Of a stretch of DNA of 64,000 nt, positions 50,236 through 59,248 are shown piece after piece; within the stretch, counting starts at the first letter, position 1; each line of letters starts with the position of its first letter. The notes beneath the pieces were generated by a model. The model searched no databases. It saw only the letters and a list, made by a program, of their open reading frames with translations, and had not been told where the DNA came from. The position numbers were made by a program, and so were the translations under genes. Origin of the DNA: Eikenella longinqua (GTDB lineage Bacteria; Pseudomonadota; Gammaproteobacteria; Burkholderiales; Neisseriaceae); assembly GCF_001648355.1 (NCBI RefSeq), contig NZ_LXSL01000032.1:62001-126000 (forward strand). The letters are read 5' to 3'.

Positions 50236-52635
50236 TTAGAACGTCGTGCCCAGCTGGAACTGGAAGCGCTGGATTTGGTCGCTATCCTCTTTTTTCAGCG
50301 GATGGGCGAAACTGAATTTCATCGGGCCCAGGGGCGAGAGCCAGGTGAGCGCCGCGCCCACGGAATAGCGCAATTCGTTGCTGAAGGTGGAACGGTGGTC
50401 TTGTTTGTAGTAGCCGTTGGTACCGTTTGGTTTGGCGGGGCCGTAGGCATCGGGAGTGTAGGTTTTGCCGTCCCACACGCTGCCGGCGTCGGCAAACACG
50501 CTCAGGCGCACGGAACGTTGGTCTTTCACGCCGGGGAAGGGGAACAGCAGCTCGGCGGAGGCATAGGCTTTATAGGTGCCACCGTAGTTCACAATGTTTC
50601 TGCCGCCACTGTAGTTCTCATACACTTTCGGGCCGAGCGAGCCGCTTTCGTAGCCGCGCACGGAGCCTAGGCCGCCGCCGTAGAAGTTGTTGAAGAAGGG
50701 CACGGTGGAGGTGCCGCCGAACTTGCCGGCATAGCCCACTTCGCCGCCGAGCATCAGGGTGAAGCTCTTGCTCAAGGGGAAGAACCAGCGCTGGTCGTGG
50801 GTGAGGATGTAGTATTGCAAATCGCCGCCGGGCAAGCCGAGGTCGGCGTTTACGCTGGTGGTGTAGCCGCGGGTTGGCCACAGGGCATCGTCGGTTTTGT
50901 TGCGACCCCAGCCGATGTTGCCTTTGAGCAGCCAGTTTTTCTCGCCGTGTTCTCGAATAAAGTCTTGGTATCGGTAGGGTTGGTTCAGCTTGTCGCCGTG
51001 CAGCTTCACGGTGAGGTGCTCCACGCCGAGGCCGAAGTTTACGCGGTCGTATTCGGTAATAGGCACACCCATGCGCGCGCCCACGCCGATGCGGGTGGTT
51101 TCGTAGTTGTTTGAGCCGATGCTGCTGGAGCTGGATTTGTAGGGCATGAAGCCGCGGTAGTAGATGTCGTAGCCCAAGCTCACGCCGTCGGGGGTGAAAT
51201 AGGGGTCGGTAAACGACAGCGAGGCAGTGTTTTGGGTTTTGCCGCGGGCAATGCGGAAGTTGGCGGATTTGCCGGTGCCGAACAGGTTATCCTGCGCCAC
51301 GCCGGCGGAGAGCACCAGGCCGGTATCCTGTACCCAGCCGGCGGCCACTTCCACCGAGCCGGTGGAACGCTCTTTCACCGATACGTCGATGTCCACTTGG
51401 TCGGGCGTATCGGGCAGCGGGCGGCTTTCCACTTTCACATCGTCGAAGTAGCCCAAAAGCTGGATGCGGTCTTTGGAGCGGTTGATTTTGGCCGAATCGT
51501 AGGGCGCGGCTTCGGTTTGGCGCATTTCGCGGCGAATCACCGCATCGCGGGTTTTGTTGTTGCCGGAAATGTGGATTTGGTTCACATAGTATTTGCGGCC
51601 GGGGTTTACCGTGAGTACGAAATCCACGGTGTGGTTGGCCTGGTCGGGCTGCGGCTGCACGCCCACTTGCGCCAGCGCGTAGCCGGCCTGACCCATGCGG
51701 TCTTGGATGGCTTGCAGGCTATCCACCATCTGCGAGCGGTTGTAGCGCTTGCCTTCGCGCATTTTCAGCAGGGCTTCCAGCTCTTCGCGCGGCACTTCGC
51801 GGGTGTCGCCCTCAATGCGCACTTTGCCCCAGCGGTAGCGCTCGCCTTCGTGCACCTTAATCCACAGGGTTTGTTTGGTGCGGTCTTGGTTGTAGCGCAC
51901 GTCGGCATCTTCCACCCGGCCTTCGAAGAAGCCCTCGTTTTGGTAGAAGTCGGTGATGGATTGCAGGTCTTTGCGGAATTGTTCGTCGGAGAAACGGTCG
52001 TCTTTGGAGAGCCAGCTGAGCATGCCGTGGCGGTCGAGCTTCATCTGGTGGCGCAGGGTGCGGTTGGAGAAGTGCTGGTTGCCTTCGAAGTCGATTTCTT
52101 CGATGCGGGTGGTGGCGCCTTCGTCGATTTTCAGCGTGATGTCCACGCGGTTGCGCGACAGGCGGGTTACTTCCGGCGTAACGGTGGCGGAGAGTTTGCC
52201 TTGGTTGGCGTATTCCTGCTGCAAGCCGGCCACGGCCTGGTTCAGGATGGCTTGGTTAAACGGCTGCGATTGCCCCAGGCCGAAGCTGTCGAGGTTTTTC
52301 TTGATGGCGTCGCTGGGCAGGGTTTTGCCGCCGGTTACGGTGAGGGTGTTGATGATGGGGCGCTCCACCACGGTGAGCAAAACTTGGTTGCCCATGGTTT
52401 CCACGCGCACGTCGTCGAACAGGCCGGTGGCGTAGAGGTTTTTGATGATTTGCTCGCCTTCGCCGTCGTTGAAGGTGCTGCCCACTTTCACCGGCAGGTA
52501 GCCCAGCACGGTGGAGGGGTCGGTGCGTTGCAGGCCTTCGATGCGGATGTCTTGGATGGTAAACGGTGCGGCGGCCAGCGCCCAAGAAGACAGGCCGGCT
52601 GCAAACAAGGCGAAAGAAAGTTTGTTCAGTTTCAT
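50236..52635 (-). CDS. bamA: outer-membrane assembly factor BamA
   Basis: BamA folds and inserts outer-membrane beta barrels. The 799-residue precursor has a signal peptide cut after ALAAA, five POTRA domains (residues about 24-425; the first begins FTIQDIRIEGLQR) and a 16-strand barrel with GLGSVRGYESGSLGP (VRGF/Y motif) and a C-terminal Phe (QLGTTF). It follows rseP by three bases. Confidence 0.97.
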   Translation of the reverse strand: MKLNKLSFALFAAGLSSWALAAAPFTIQDIRIEGLQRTDPSTVLGYLPVKVGSTFNDGEGEQIIKNLYATGLFDDVRVETMGNQVLLTVVERPIINTLTVTGGKTLPSDAIKKNLDSFGLGQSQPFNQAILNQAVAGLQQEYANQGKLSATVTPEVTRLSRNRVDITLKIDEGATTRIEEIDFEGNQHFSNRTLRHQMKLDRHGMLSWLSKDDRFSDEQFRKDLQSITDFYQNEGFFEGRVEDADVRYNQDRTKQTLWIKVHEGERYRWGKVRIEGDTREVPREELEALLKMREGKRYNRSQMVDSLQAIQDRMGQAGYALAQVGVQPQPDQANHTVDFVLTVNPGRKYYVNQIHISGNNKTRDAVIRREMRQTEAAPYDSAKINRSKDRIQLLGYFDDVKVESRPLPDTPDQVDIDVSVKERSTGSVEVAAGWVQDTGLVLSAGVAQDNLFGTGKSANFRIARGKTQNTASLSFTDPYFTPDGVSLGYDIYYRGFMPYKSSSSSIGSNNYETTRIGVGARMGVPITEYDRVNFGLGVEHLTVKLHGDKLNQPYRYQDFIREHGEKNWLLKGNIGWGRNKTDDALWPTRGYTTSVNADLGLPGGDLQYYILTHDQRWFFPLSKSFTLMLGGEVGYAGKFGGTSTVPFFNNFYGGGLGSVRGYESGSLGPKVYENYSGGRNIVNYGGTYKAYASAELLFPFPGVKDQRSVRLSVFADAGSVWDGKTYTPDAYGPAKPNGTNGYYKQDHRSTFSNELRYSVGAALTWLSPLGPMKFSFAHPLKKEDSDQIQRFQFQLGTTF

Positions 52636-52638
52636 GCT

Positions 52639-53991
52639 TTATCCCAATAATCGGGTGATATCGTTGAAAAAGGCCACCAGCATCAGCATCAGCATCAGGG
52701 AGAGGCCAAAACGCAGCCCCCACATCTGCGCTTTGGCGCTGACGGGCTTGCCGCGAATCCATTCGGCGGCATAATACATTAAATGAACGCCGTCTAAAAT
52801 AGGAATCGGCAGCAAATTCAAAATCCCGAGGCTGATGCTGACCACGGCGAGAAATTCCAGGTAATCCTGAATGCCGGAGGCGGCGGTTTTGCCGGCGTAG
52901 TCGGCGATGGTGAGCGGGCCGGAGATGTGGCTCACGGAAGCCTGGCCGGTGAGCAGGCGGGCAAACAGGCGGCCGGTGAGCGCGGTGTAGGTGCCCACGC
53001 GCTCTATGCCCATTTCAGCGGCACGAGGCCAGGAGGGGTGGTAGCGGTAGGTGGCGAGCGACATCCAGCGCCGGTCGGTTTCGGAATCGAAGCCGGCAAA
53101 GCCGTAGCGCTCGCCGTTGCGGTCTTCGCGGCTGTCGGGGCGCAGGGCTACCTGAAAAGGTTTGCCGCCGCGCAGGATATCTACGGTGAGCTTGTCTTGC
53201 GGATGCCGGCGGATGGCGGTGGTTAATTCCGGCCAGGTGTGTACGATTTGCCCGTCGATGGCCACCACGCGGTCGCCTTTGCGCAGGCCGGCGCGTTCGG
53301 CGGGCGAGCCTGGCTGGATGGTGGCGAGGATGGTGGTTTTGCGCAGGGCGGTGAGGCCGAAGTAGCCGCCACGACGCGCCACTTCTTTGGCTTCGGGCGT
53401 GCCGGCGGCGTCGATGGTGCGCACGGTTTCTTGGCCGTTGGCCTGGCGCACGGCTACCTGAACTTTGCTCGCGTCCAGATTCAAAATGATTTCCGACTGC
53501 GCATCGCCCCAAGTGGCCACGGCTTTGCCGTTTACGGCTTGGATGGTGTCGCCGGGGGCGAAGCCGGATTTTTCGGCCAGCGATTCGGGCGCCACCATGC
53601 CCACCATCGGCCGCACTTCCTGCGCGCCGAAGTGGCCGAAGGAGAAGGTGTAGAGCAGCACGGCCAGCGCCAGATTGGTGAGCGGGCCGGCGGCCACCAC
53701 CAGTATGCGTTTGAAGGGGTGTTGTTTGTCGAAGGCGTAGGGCAGGTCGGCCTCGGGCACGTCGCCCTCGCGCGTATCGACCATTTTCACATAGCCGCCC
53801 AGCGGAATCGGCGCCAAACACCATTCGATGTTGCGCCAGCGTTTGTTGAAAAACGGCGTGCCGAAGCCCACGGAGAAGCGCAGCACTTTGATGCCGCACC
53901 AGCGCGCCACCAGCAAATGCCCCAGCTCGTGCAGGCTGACCAAAATCATGATGGCCACGATAAACGCGCCAACGGTATAGAGAAGAGACAA
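52639..53991 (-). CDS. rseP: site-2 protease RseP
   Basis: RseP is an inner-membrane zinc metalloprotease that cleaves anti-sigma factors and leftover signal peptides. The 450-residue protein has the HExxH motif in SLHELGHLLVA, two PDZ domains (GMVAPESLAEKSGFAPGDTI and IQPGSPAERAGLRKGDRV), and the C-terminal LPIPILDGVHL motif. An uptake sequence in PDZ2 encodes FQVALR. It lies between dxr and bamA. Confidence 0.95.
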   Translation of the reverse strand: MSLLYTVGAFIVAIMILVSLHELGHLLVARWCGIKVLRFSVGFGTPFFNKRWRNIEWCLAPIPLGGYVKMVDTREGDVPEADLPYAFDKQHPFKRILVVAAGPLTNLALAVLLYTFSFGHFGAQEVRPMVGMVAPESLAEKSGFAPGDTIQAVNGKAVATWGDAQSEIILNLDASKVQVAVRQANGQETVRTIDAAGTPEAKEVARRGGYFGLTALRKTTILATIQPGSPAERAGLRKGDRVVAIDGQIVHTWPELTTAIRRHPQDKLTVDILRGGKPFQVALRPDSREDRNGERYGFAGFDSETDRRWMSLATYRYHPSWPRAAEMGIERVGTYTALTGRLFARLLTGQASVSHISGPLTIADYAGKTAASGIQDYLEFLAVVSISLGILNLLPIPILDGVHLMYYAAEWIRGKPVSAKAQMWGLRFGLSLMLMLMLVAFFNDITRLLG

Positions 53992-54164
53992 AGATGCTCC
54001 TTGAGCCCGGCTTGCTGCTTGAGGCTACCTGAAAAATCGGGGTTTCAGATTTTCACTGCGCCGAAGCTTGCGTTTTCAGGTAGCCCGATGATGTGCCGGA
54101 GAATAGGGGAAACGCCGTATTGTAATGGAAACAGGCGGTTTGGACAAAACATTGTGGGCAGGGC

Positions 54165-55343
54165 TCAGCCCAGCCGCTCCACATAATCCGTCGCCGCGCG
54201 GCGGGCGGCGGCATCCCGGGCCAGCAGGCCTTCCAGGCTTTGATGGCTACCTGAAATATCCTGCTCCAGCGTGTGCCGCACCACCGGCGCGATGTCGGTG
54301 AAGCGGATGCGGCCGTCTAGAAAGGCAGCCACGGCGATTTCGTTGGCGGCGTTGAGTACGCAGGGCACGCCGCCGCCGGCCTGCATGGCTTGGTAGGCCA
54401 GCTCGAGGCAGGGAAAGCGGCGGTAGTCGGGCGCTTCGAAGGTGAGCGCGGCGAGGCTGGCGAAATCCAGCGGCGCGGTGCCGGAGGCGATGCGCTCGGG
54501 CAGGCCGAGGCAGTAGGCGATGGGCGTGCGCATATCGGGCGTGCCTAGCTGCGCCAGCACTGAGCCGTCGGTGTAGCGCACCATGCTGTGCACCACGCTT
54601 TGCGGGTGGATGACGGTTTCGAGCTTTTCCGGCGGGCAGCCGAACAGCCAGTGCGCCTCAATCAGCTCGAGGCCTTTGTTCATCATGGTGGCGCTGTCTA
54701 CGGAGATTTTGCGCCCCATCTGCCAGTTGGGGTGTTTGACGGCTTGGGCGGGGGTGATAGCGGGGAAGTGGGCCAGATTGGTGTGTAGGAAGGGGCCGCC
54801 GGATGCGGTGAGGATGATGGATTCGACGCCGTTGTGTTTCAGGTAGCCTTTGTTGGGCGGCAGAACTTGGTAGATGGCGTTGTGTTCGCTGTCTACGGGC
54901 AGGATGTGCGCTCCGGCCTGTTCGGCGGTTTGCATGAAGAGGCTGCCGGACACCACCAGCGTTTCTTTGTTGGCCAGATAGATGGTTTTGCCGGCGCGGG
55001 CAGCGGCAAGCGTGGGCGGCAGGCCGGCGGCGCCGACAATGGCGGCCATCACGCCGTGGGTTTCGGGCGCGGTGGCGATGTCGATGAGGGCTTGAGCGCC
55101 GTGCAGCACTTCGGTTGGGCAGCCGGCGGCGGCGAGGTGTGTGCGCAGCTCGGCGGCTTGGGCTGCATCGGCGGTAACGGCGTATTGCGGGCGGAAGGAT
55201 AGGCACTGCTCGGCCAGCTTGTCGGTTTGGCGGTGGCCGCTGAGGGCGAAAATGCGGAAACGTTCGGGATGGCGGGCAACGACGTCGAGCGTGCTGCTGC
55301 CGATGCTGCCGGTGCTGCCGAGGATGGTGAGGGATTGGGTCAT
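54165..55343 (-). CDS. dxr: 1-deoxy-D-xylulose 5-phosphate reductoisomerase
   Basis: Dxr makes methylerythritol 4-phosphate, the committed step of non-mevalonate isoprenoid synthesis. The 392-residue protein has the NADPH-binding LGSTGSIGSSTLDVVARHP, LANKETLVVSG, the DSEHNAIYQ metal site and TASGGPFLHT. An uptake sequence inside the gene encodes KGYLKHNG (about residue 168), an insertion between conserved blocks. It heads the cluster; uppS and cdsA, common upstream neighbours, are not in the window. Confidence 0.95.
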   Translation of the reverse strand: MTQSLTILGSTGSIGSSTLDVVARHPERFRIFALSGHRQTDKLAEQCLSFRPQYAVTADAAQAAELRTHLAAAGCPTEVLHGAQALIDIATAPETHGVMAAIVGAAGLPPTLAAARAGKTIYLANKETLVVSGSLFMQTAEQAGAHILPVDSEHNAIYQVLPPNKGYLKHNGVESIILTASGGPFLHTNLAHFPAITPAQAVKHPNWQMGRKISVDSATMMNKGLELIEAHWLFGCPPEKLETVIHPQSVVHSMVRYTDGSVLAQLGTPDMRTPIAYCLGLPERIASGTAPLDFASLAALTFEAPDYRRFPCLELAYQAMQAGGGVPCVLNAANEIAVAAFLDGRIRFTDIAPVVRHTLEQDISGSHQSLEGLLARDAAARRAATDYVERLG

Positions 55344-55729
55344 GGCGGGTGGCGGTGTGTTGGCTGTTTTTGGCTGTGCTGAAATTTGCTTTGCTTGTTT
55401 TTGGCTGCGTTTTAGCTTCGCAGAAATTTCGTTTTAGCTTCGCAGAAACTCCGTTTTCTTTGGAAACTGTGTTTTAACTTCGTTGAAGCTGGCGCTTTCA
55501 GGTAGCCTGTTTGTGTGGGTGGGTGGGGTTGCTTTGGGCTGCTTAAAGCGGTTTGGCAAATGGGGAACTATACTGCTTTTTGCCTGTGCTTGCTATTGGG
55601 CGGCAGGGAGGAACGGGAAAGGCTACCTGAAAACGGGCTCCGGGCATTTCTACGAAGCGGAAATTTTAGCTTCGCAGAAACTTCGTTGCGTTGCGTTTTC
55701 AGGTAGCCATTTTGCTTGGGGCGGATGGC
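55344..55729. other. repeat-rich intergenic region between dxr and cysS
   Basis: About 385 bases. TTTTAGCTTCGCAGAAAtTTC and TTTTAGCTTCGCAGAAActCC stand in tandem near 55410-55455, then a TTTTAACTTCGTTGAAGC variant before an uptake sequence at 55497. A second set at 55650-55710 combines an uptake pair with TTTTAGCTTCGCAGAAAC. No gene is seen. Confidence 0.65.
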
Positions 55730-57151
55730 TTAATCGCGCGTCCAAGTGGTGCCGCCGGCGCCGTCGCGCAGGGTGATGCCTTGGGCGGCAAGCAGGTCGC
55801 GGATGCGGTCGGATTCGGCCCAGTTTTTGCTGGCGCGGGCTTGTTGGCGCTGGGCGATGAGGGCTTCGATTTCTTCGTTGCCCAAGCCGCCTGCCGCCGT
55901 GCCGCCTTGCAGGAATTCGGTAGGGCTGCGCTGGAGGAGGCCGATGGTGCCGGCCAGGGCTTTGAGGCAGCCGGAAAGCTTGGCAGATTGGGTTTTGTTG
56001 GCTTCGCCGGCCAGCTCGAACAATACGGCCACGGCCTGCACGGTGTCGAAGTCGTCGTTCATGGCGGCGAAGAAGCGGCGGGTGTAATCGTTGGCTTCGG
56101 AGTCTACCTGAAATTCTGCGGGCGGCACGTTGGCCAAGGTGTTGTAGAGGCGGGTGAGGGCATTTTTGGCGTCGTCCAAATGCGCGTCGGAATAGTTCAG
56201 CGGGCTGCGGTAGTGGGCGCGCAGGATGAAGAAGCGCACAACTTCGGGGTCGTATTGCTTCAACACTTCGCGGATGGTGAAGAAGTTGCCCAGCGATTTG
56301 GACATTTTTTCGCCATCGACACGGATGAAGCCGTTGTGCAGCCAATATTTGACATGGCTGGCAATATTTTGGCCGTGGTGGGTGTGCGCGTGTTCGTGCC
56401 CGCAAACATGGCCGCTGGCGCCCACGCTTTGGGCGATTTCGTTTTCGTGGTGCGGGAACTGCAAATCCGCGCCGCCGCCGTGGATGTCAAACGTATCGCC
56501 GAACAGGTTGTCGCTCATGGCAGAACATTCGATGTGCCAGCCCGGGCGGCCGTTGCCCCACGGGCTTTCCCATGCCGGCTCGCCTTCCTTGGCGGCCTTC
56601 CACAACACAAAATCCAGCGGATCGCGTTTGAAACCGTCCACTTCCACGCGCTCGCCCGCGCGCAAATCATCCAGCGATTTGCCCGATAACTGCCCGTAGG
56701 CGGGGAACTCGCGCACGGCGTAGTAAACGTCGCCATTCGCGGCGGGATAGGCTTTGCCGTTTTGAATTAGGGTTTCAATCATGGCAATCATTTGCGGGAT
56801 GGTTTCCGTCGCCTTCGGCTCGATGTCGGGGCGCAACACGCCCAGCGCGTCGGCATCTTCGTGCATGGCTTGGATGAAACGCGCGGTGAGCTCGCCGATG
56901 GTTTCGCCGTTTTCGGCCGCACGGGCGATGATTTTGTCGTCGATGTCGGTGATGTTGCGCACATAAGTGAGCGGATAGCCGCACTCGCGCAACCAGCGGG
57001 CAATCATGTCGAACACCACCATCACGCGGGCATGGCCGAGGTGGCAGTAGTCGTACACGGTCATACCGCAAACGTACATGCGCACGTTTGCGGGGTCGAT
57101 GGGGGCGAAGGGCTCTTTTTGGCGGGTGAGAGTGTTGTAGAGGGTGGTCAT
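55730..57151 (-). CDS. cysS: cysteinyl-tRNA synthetase
   Basis: A class I synthetase charging tRNA-Cys. The 473-residue protein has the zinc ligand Cys in YVCGMTVYDYCHLGHAR (HIGH-like HLGH), PGWHIECSAMS, and the KMSKS loop (GEKMSKSLGNF). An in-frame uptake-like sequence encodes FQVDSE. The start is preceded by a weak ribosome binding site. Confidence 0.96.
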   Translation of the reverse strand: MTTLYNTLTRQKEPFAPIDPANVRMYVCGMTVYDYCHLGHARVMVVFDMIARWLRECGYPLTYVRNITDIDDKIIARAAENGETIGELTARFIQAMHEDADALGVLRPDIEPKATETIPQMIAMIETLIQNGKAYPAANGDVYYAVREFPAYGQLSGKSLDDLRAGERVEVDGFKRDPLDFVLWKAAKEGEPAWESPWGNGRPGWHIECSAMSDNLFGDTFDIHGGGADLQFPHHENEIAQSVGASGHVCGHEHAHTHHGQNIASHVKYWLHNGFIRVDGEKMSKSLGNFFTIREVLKQYDPEVVRFFILRAHYRSPLNYSDAHLDDAKNALTRLYNTLANVPPAEFQVDSEANDYTRRFFAAMNDDFDTVQAVAVLFELAGEANKTQSAKLSGCLKALAGTIGLLQRSPTEFLQGGTAAGGLGNEEIEALIAQRQQARASKNWAESDRIRDLLAAQGITLRDGAGGTTWTRD

Positions 57152-57243
57152 GGTTGGGTTTAAATTATGGTTAGTGAAAGAGGGAAAGGCTACCTGAAAA
57201 CATCAGCTTCGGCGCAGCCAACACAGGTTCGGCAGAGCTGCAT

Positions 57244-57750
57244 TTATTCGCCATCGGCATCGGCGGGGCAGTTTGAGCCTTGGTAGGTATACCACTGGTT
57301 AATGTGGGTTTGGTGGGTGGAATTACGCCCGGTGTCGGTGGAGTCGATGGAGAAAGATACGGCGGGGCGGCCTTGCGGGTCGTTTTTCAGCGCCATGCCC
57401 ACGGTGTAGGCATCGAGGCCGGGCTTGGCTTGGGCAGGGTTGAGCAGGGTGTAGGCGTGGCCGGTGGCGGTTTGGCGTTCTGCAAAACGGCCTTGCGGGT
57501 AGAGGCCGGTGGTGCGGCGGCGGATTTGCTCTTGCAGCCAGGCTTGGCTGTCGGCAGGGATACAAACTTTCCGCTCGGCATGGATGGAGGGCGAACGCGG
57601 GCGCGGGATGGCGTCGGGTTCGTCGGCGGGGCGGTAGCTGCCCCCATCGTTGCCCTGGTATAGATAGAGGCCGGTGGGGAGCTCGGCGTGGGAAAAAGCA
57701 GCGGCAAACAGGGCGAGGGCGGGCAGGAGGAGGCGGGCGGGGCGCGGCAT
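57244..57750 (-). CDS. secreted hypothetical protein
   Basis: A 168-residue protein with a Sec signal peptide (LLLPALALFAAAFSHA). The mature part includes GLYLYQGNDGGSYRP and two cysteines (KVCIPAD; SNCPADADGE) that could form a disulfide. No family is recognised. An uptake sequence ends three bases before the ATG. It is a separate transcription unit, divergent from the OmpA-type lipoprotein gene. Confidence 0.65.
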   Translation of the reverse strand: MPRPARLLLPALALFAAAFSHAELPTGLYLYQGNDGGSYRPADEPDAIPRPRSPSIHAERKVCIPADSQAWLQEQIRRRTTGLYPQGRFAERQTATGHAYTLLNPAQAKPGLDAYTVGMALKNDPQGRPAVSFSIDSTDTGRNSTHQTHINQWYTYQGSNCPADADGE

Positions 57751-57974
57751 ATTTTCAGGTAGCCTATCGGGTTGTCGAGCGGGCATTGTAGCCGAAAGCC
57801 CTGTTGCCAGCCATACGGCGGGCGGATGAATGTAAACAAATATCTGGAAAGTTTGATAAACGGTAAATCTTGCGGCGGCGGCTTTTGTTTGCGCGGCGGC
57901 TCGCCTATAGTGGCTGCCTGCAAGGCAAAATGATTGCAATAATATTTCAACCGCATCCTGAAAGGATAACGAAA

Positions 57975-58634
57975 ATGATGAAACGTCTGACTATTTTGGC
58001 TTTGGCTGCCAGCTTCACCCTGAGCGGCTGCGTAACCGACCCGGTTACCGGCCAGCAAACTATTTCTAAAACCGCGCTCTACGGCTTGGGCGGCGCGGCT
58101 GCCTGCGGCGCTATCGGCGCGCTCACCCACGGCAGCAAAGGCGCGCGCAATGCTGCTTTGGGCTGCGGCGTGGTGGGCGCCGGTGTGGGCGGTTATATGG
58201 ACATTCAAGAGCGCCGTCTGCGCCAAGAGCTGGCCAACACCCAAGTGGCAGTGGAACGCCAGGGCGACCAAATCAAGCTGACCATGCCCAGCGGTGTCAC
58301 CTTCGCCACCAACAGCTCCGCGCTCAGCCCGAACGCCGTGAGCTCGCTCAACACCGTGGCCGACGTGCTGACCCAGTATCCGGAAACCACCATCACCGTG
58401 GCCGGTCACACCGACAACACCGGCAACGACCGCATCAACAACCCGCTCTCGCAGCAGCGCGCGCAATCCGTGGCGGGCTACCTGAACGGCCGCGGCGTGG
58501 CCGCCAACCGCATCAGCACCGTGGGCTACGGCTCGCGTTCGCCGATTGCCGACAACTCCACCGAAGTGGGCCGTGCGCAAAACCGCCGGGTGGAAATCCT
58601 CATCAACCCGACTTCGCAGGCGCGCCAGCAGTAA
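57975..58634 (+). CDS. OmpA-family lipoprotein, YiaD-like
   Basis: A 219-residue lipoprotein (lipobox LSGC, Cys17). A glycine-rich, membrane-inserting region (GLGGAAACGAIGALTHG and GCGVVGAGVGGYM) is followed by an OmpA C-terminal peptidoglycan-binding domain: TVAGHTDNTGNDRINNPLSQQRAQSV and GRAQNRRVEILI. It probably tethers the outer membrane to peptidoglycan. AAAGGATAACGAAA gives a good ribosome binding site. A strong terminator follows. Confidence 0.88.
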   Translation: MMKRLTILALAASFTLSGCVTDPVTGQQTISKTALYGLGGAAACGAIGALTHGSKGARNAALGCGVVGAGVGGYMDIQERRLRQELANTQVAVERQGDQIKLTMPSGVTFATNSSALSPNAVSSLNTVADVLTQYPETTITVAGHTDNTGNDRINNPLSQQRAQSVAGYLNGRGVAANRISTVGYGSRSPIADNSTEVGRAQNRRVEILINPTSQARQQ

Positions 58635-58656
58635 GCGGTTTGGTGTGAAACTTGGA

Positions 58657-58687
58657 AACGGCACGGCAGCCCGCCGTGCCGTTTTGC
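58657..58687 (+). terminator. terminator after the OmpA-type lipoprotein
   Basis: AACGGCACGGC, loop AGCCC, GCCGTGCCGTT, then TTG. An 11-base perfect stem. Confidence 0.88.
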
Positions 58688-59248
58688 ATGGAATGTGGAA
58701 GAGGCTACCTGAAAATTTTAGCTGCGCAGAAACTCACGAAGCTCGTTTTCAGGTAGACTTTTGGTTTTAATTGCGTTGAAACTGTGCGTTGGCTTCGCAG
58801 AAACTCCGCTTTCAGGTAGCTTGTGCAGCCAGACGAATGTAAACGATTGCCGAGGGAATAGGTAAACGGCTTCGGCTGCCCAAGCTCTCCCGTTCTCGCA
58901 ATCCCCTATTTTCAGGTAGCCTGCGCGCGGTTGGGGCTACCTGAAAATATGCGATTGCCTGAAACCGCCGAATAATCGCCGCTGTATTTTCAGGTAGCCT
59001 CTGCGGGCATGGCGGCGTGGCGGCAGATGGTTCACGTTTGCTCCGGTTTGTCCACCCGCTGTCGGCAGGCAAACAACACTTGTTATATATATGCCGATGC
59101 GGGGCGGATTGTTGGCGTTTTCTTTGTTGAATCAGGCGTCTTCCGCTATTTTATGCGCAAGGCGGGAGCGGGGCGGAGTGTTGCGTTACTACAACTTATG
59201 TTGCGTTTCTGCTAAAATGGCGCCCGTGTTCCACTCTTTCATTTGATT
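58688..59248. other. repeat-rich intergenic region before norM
   Basis: About 560 bases. Uptake sequences lie near 58703, 58748 (TTTTCAGGTAGA), 58810, 58912, 58936 and 58989. Short repeats TTTTAGCTGCGCAGAAACTC and GGCTTCGCAGAAACTCCG lie at 58717 and 58792. Further right, TTGTTATATATATGCC at 59082 and CTGCTAAAATGG at 59210 could be promoter parts. No gene is seen. Confidence 0.6.

Noticed and set aside
51232..52650. 472-codon open frame on the plus strand
   Set aside because: Antisense shadow of bamA.
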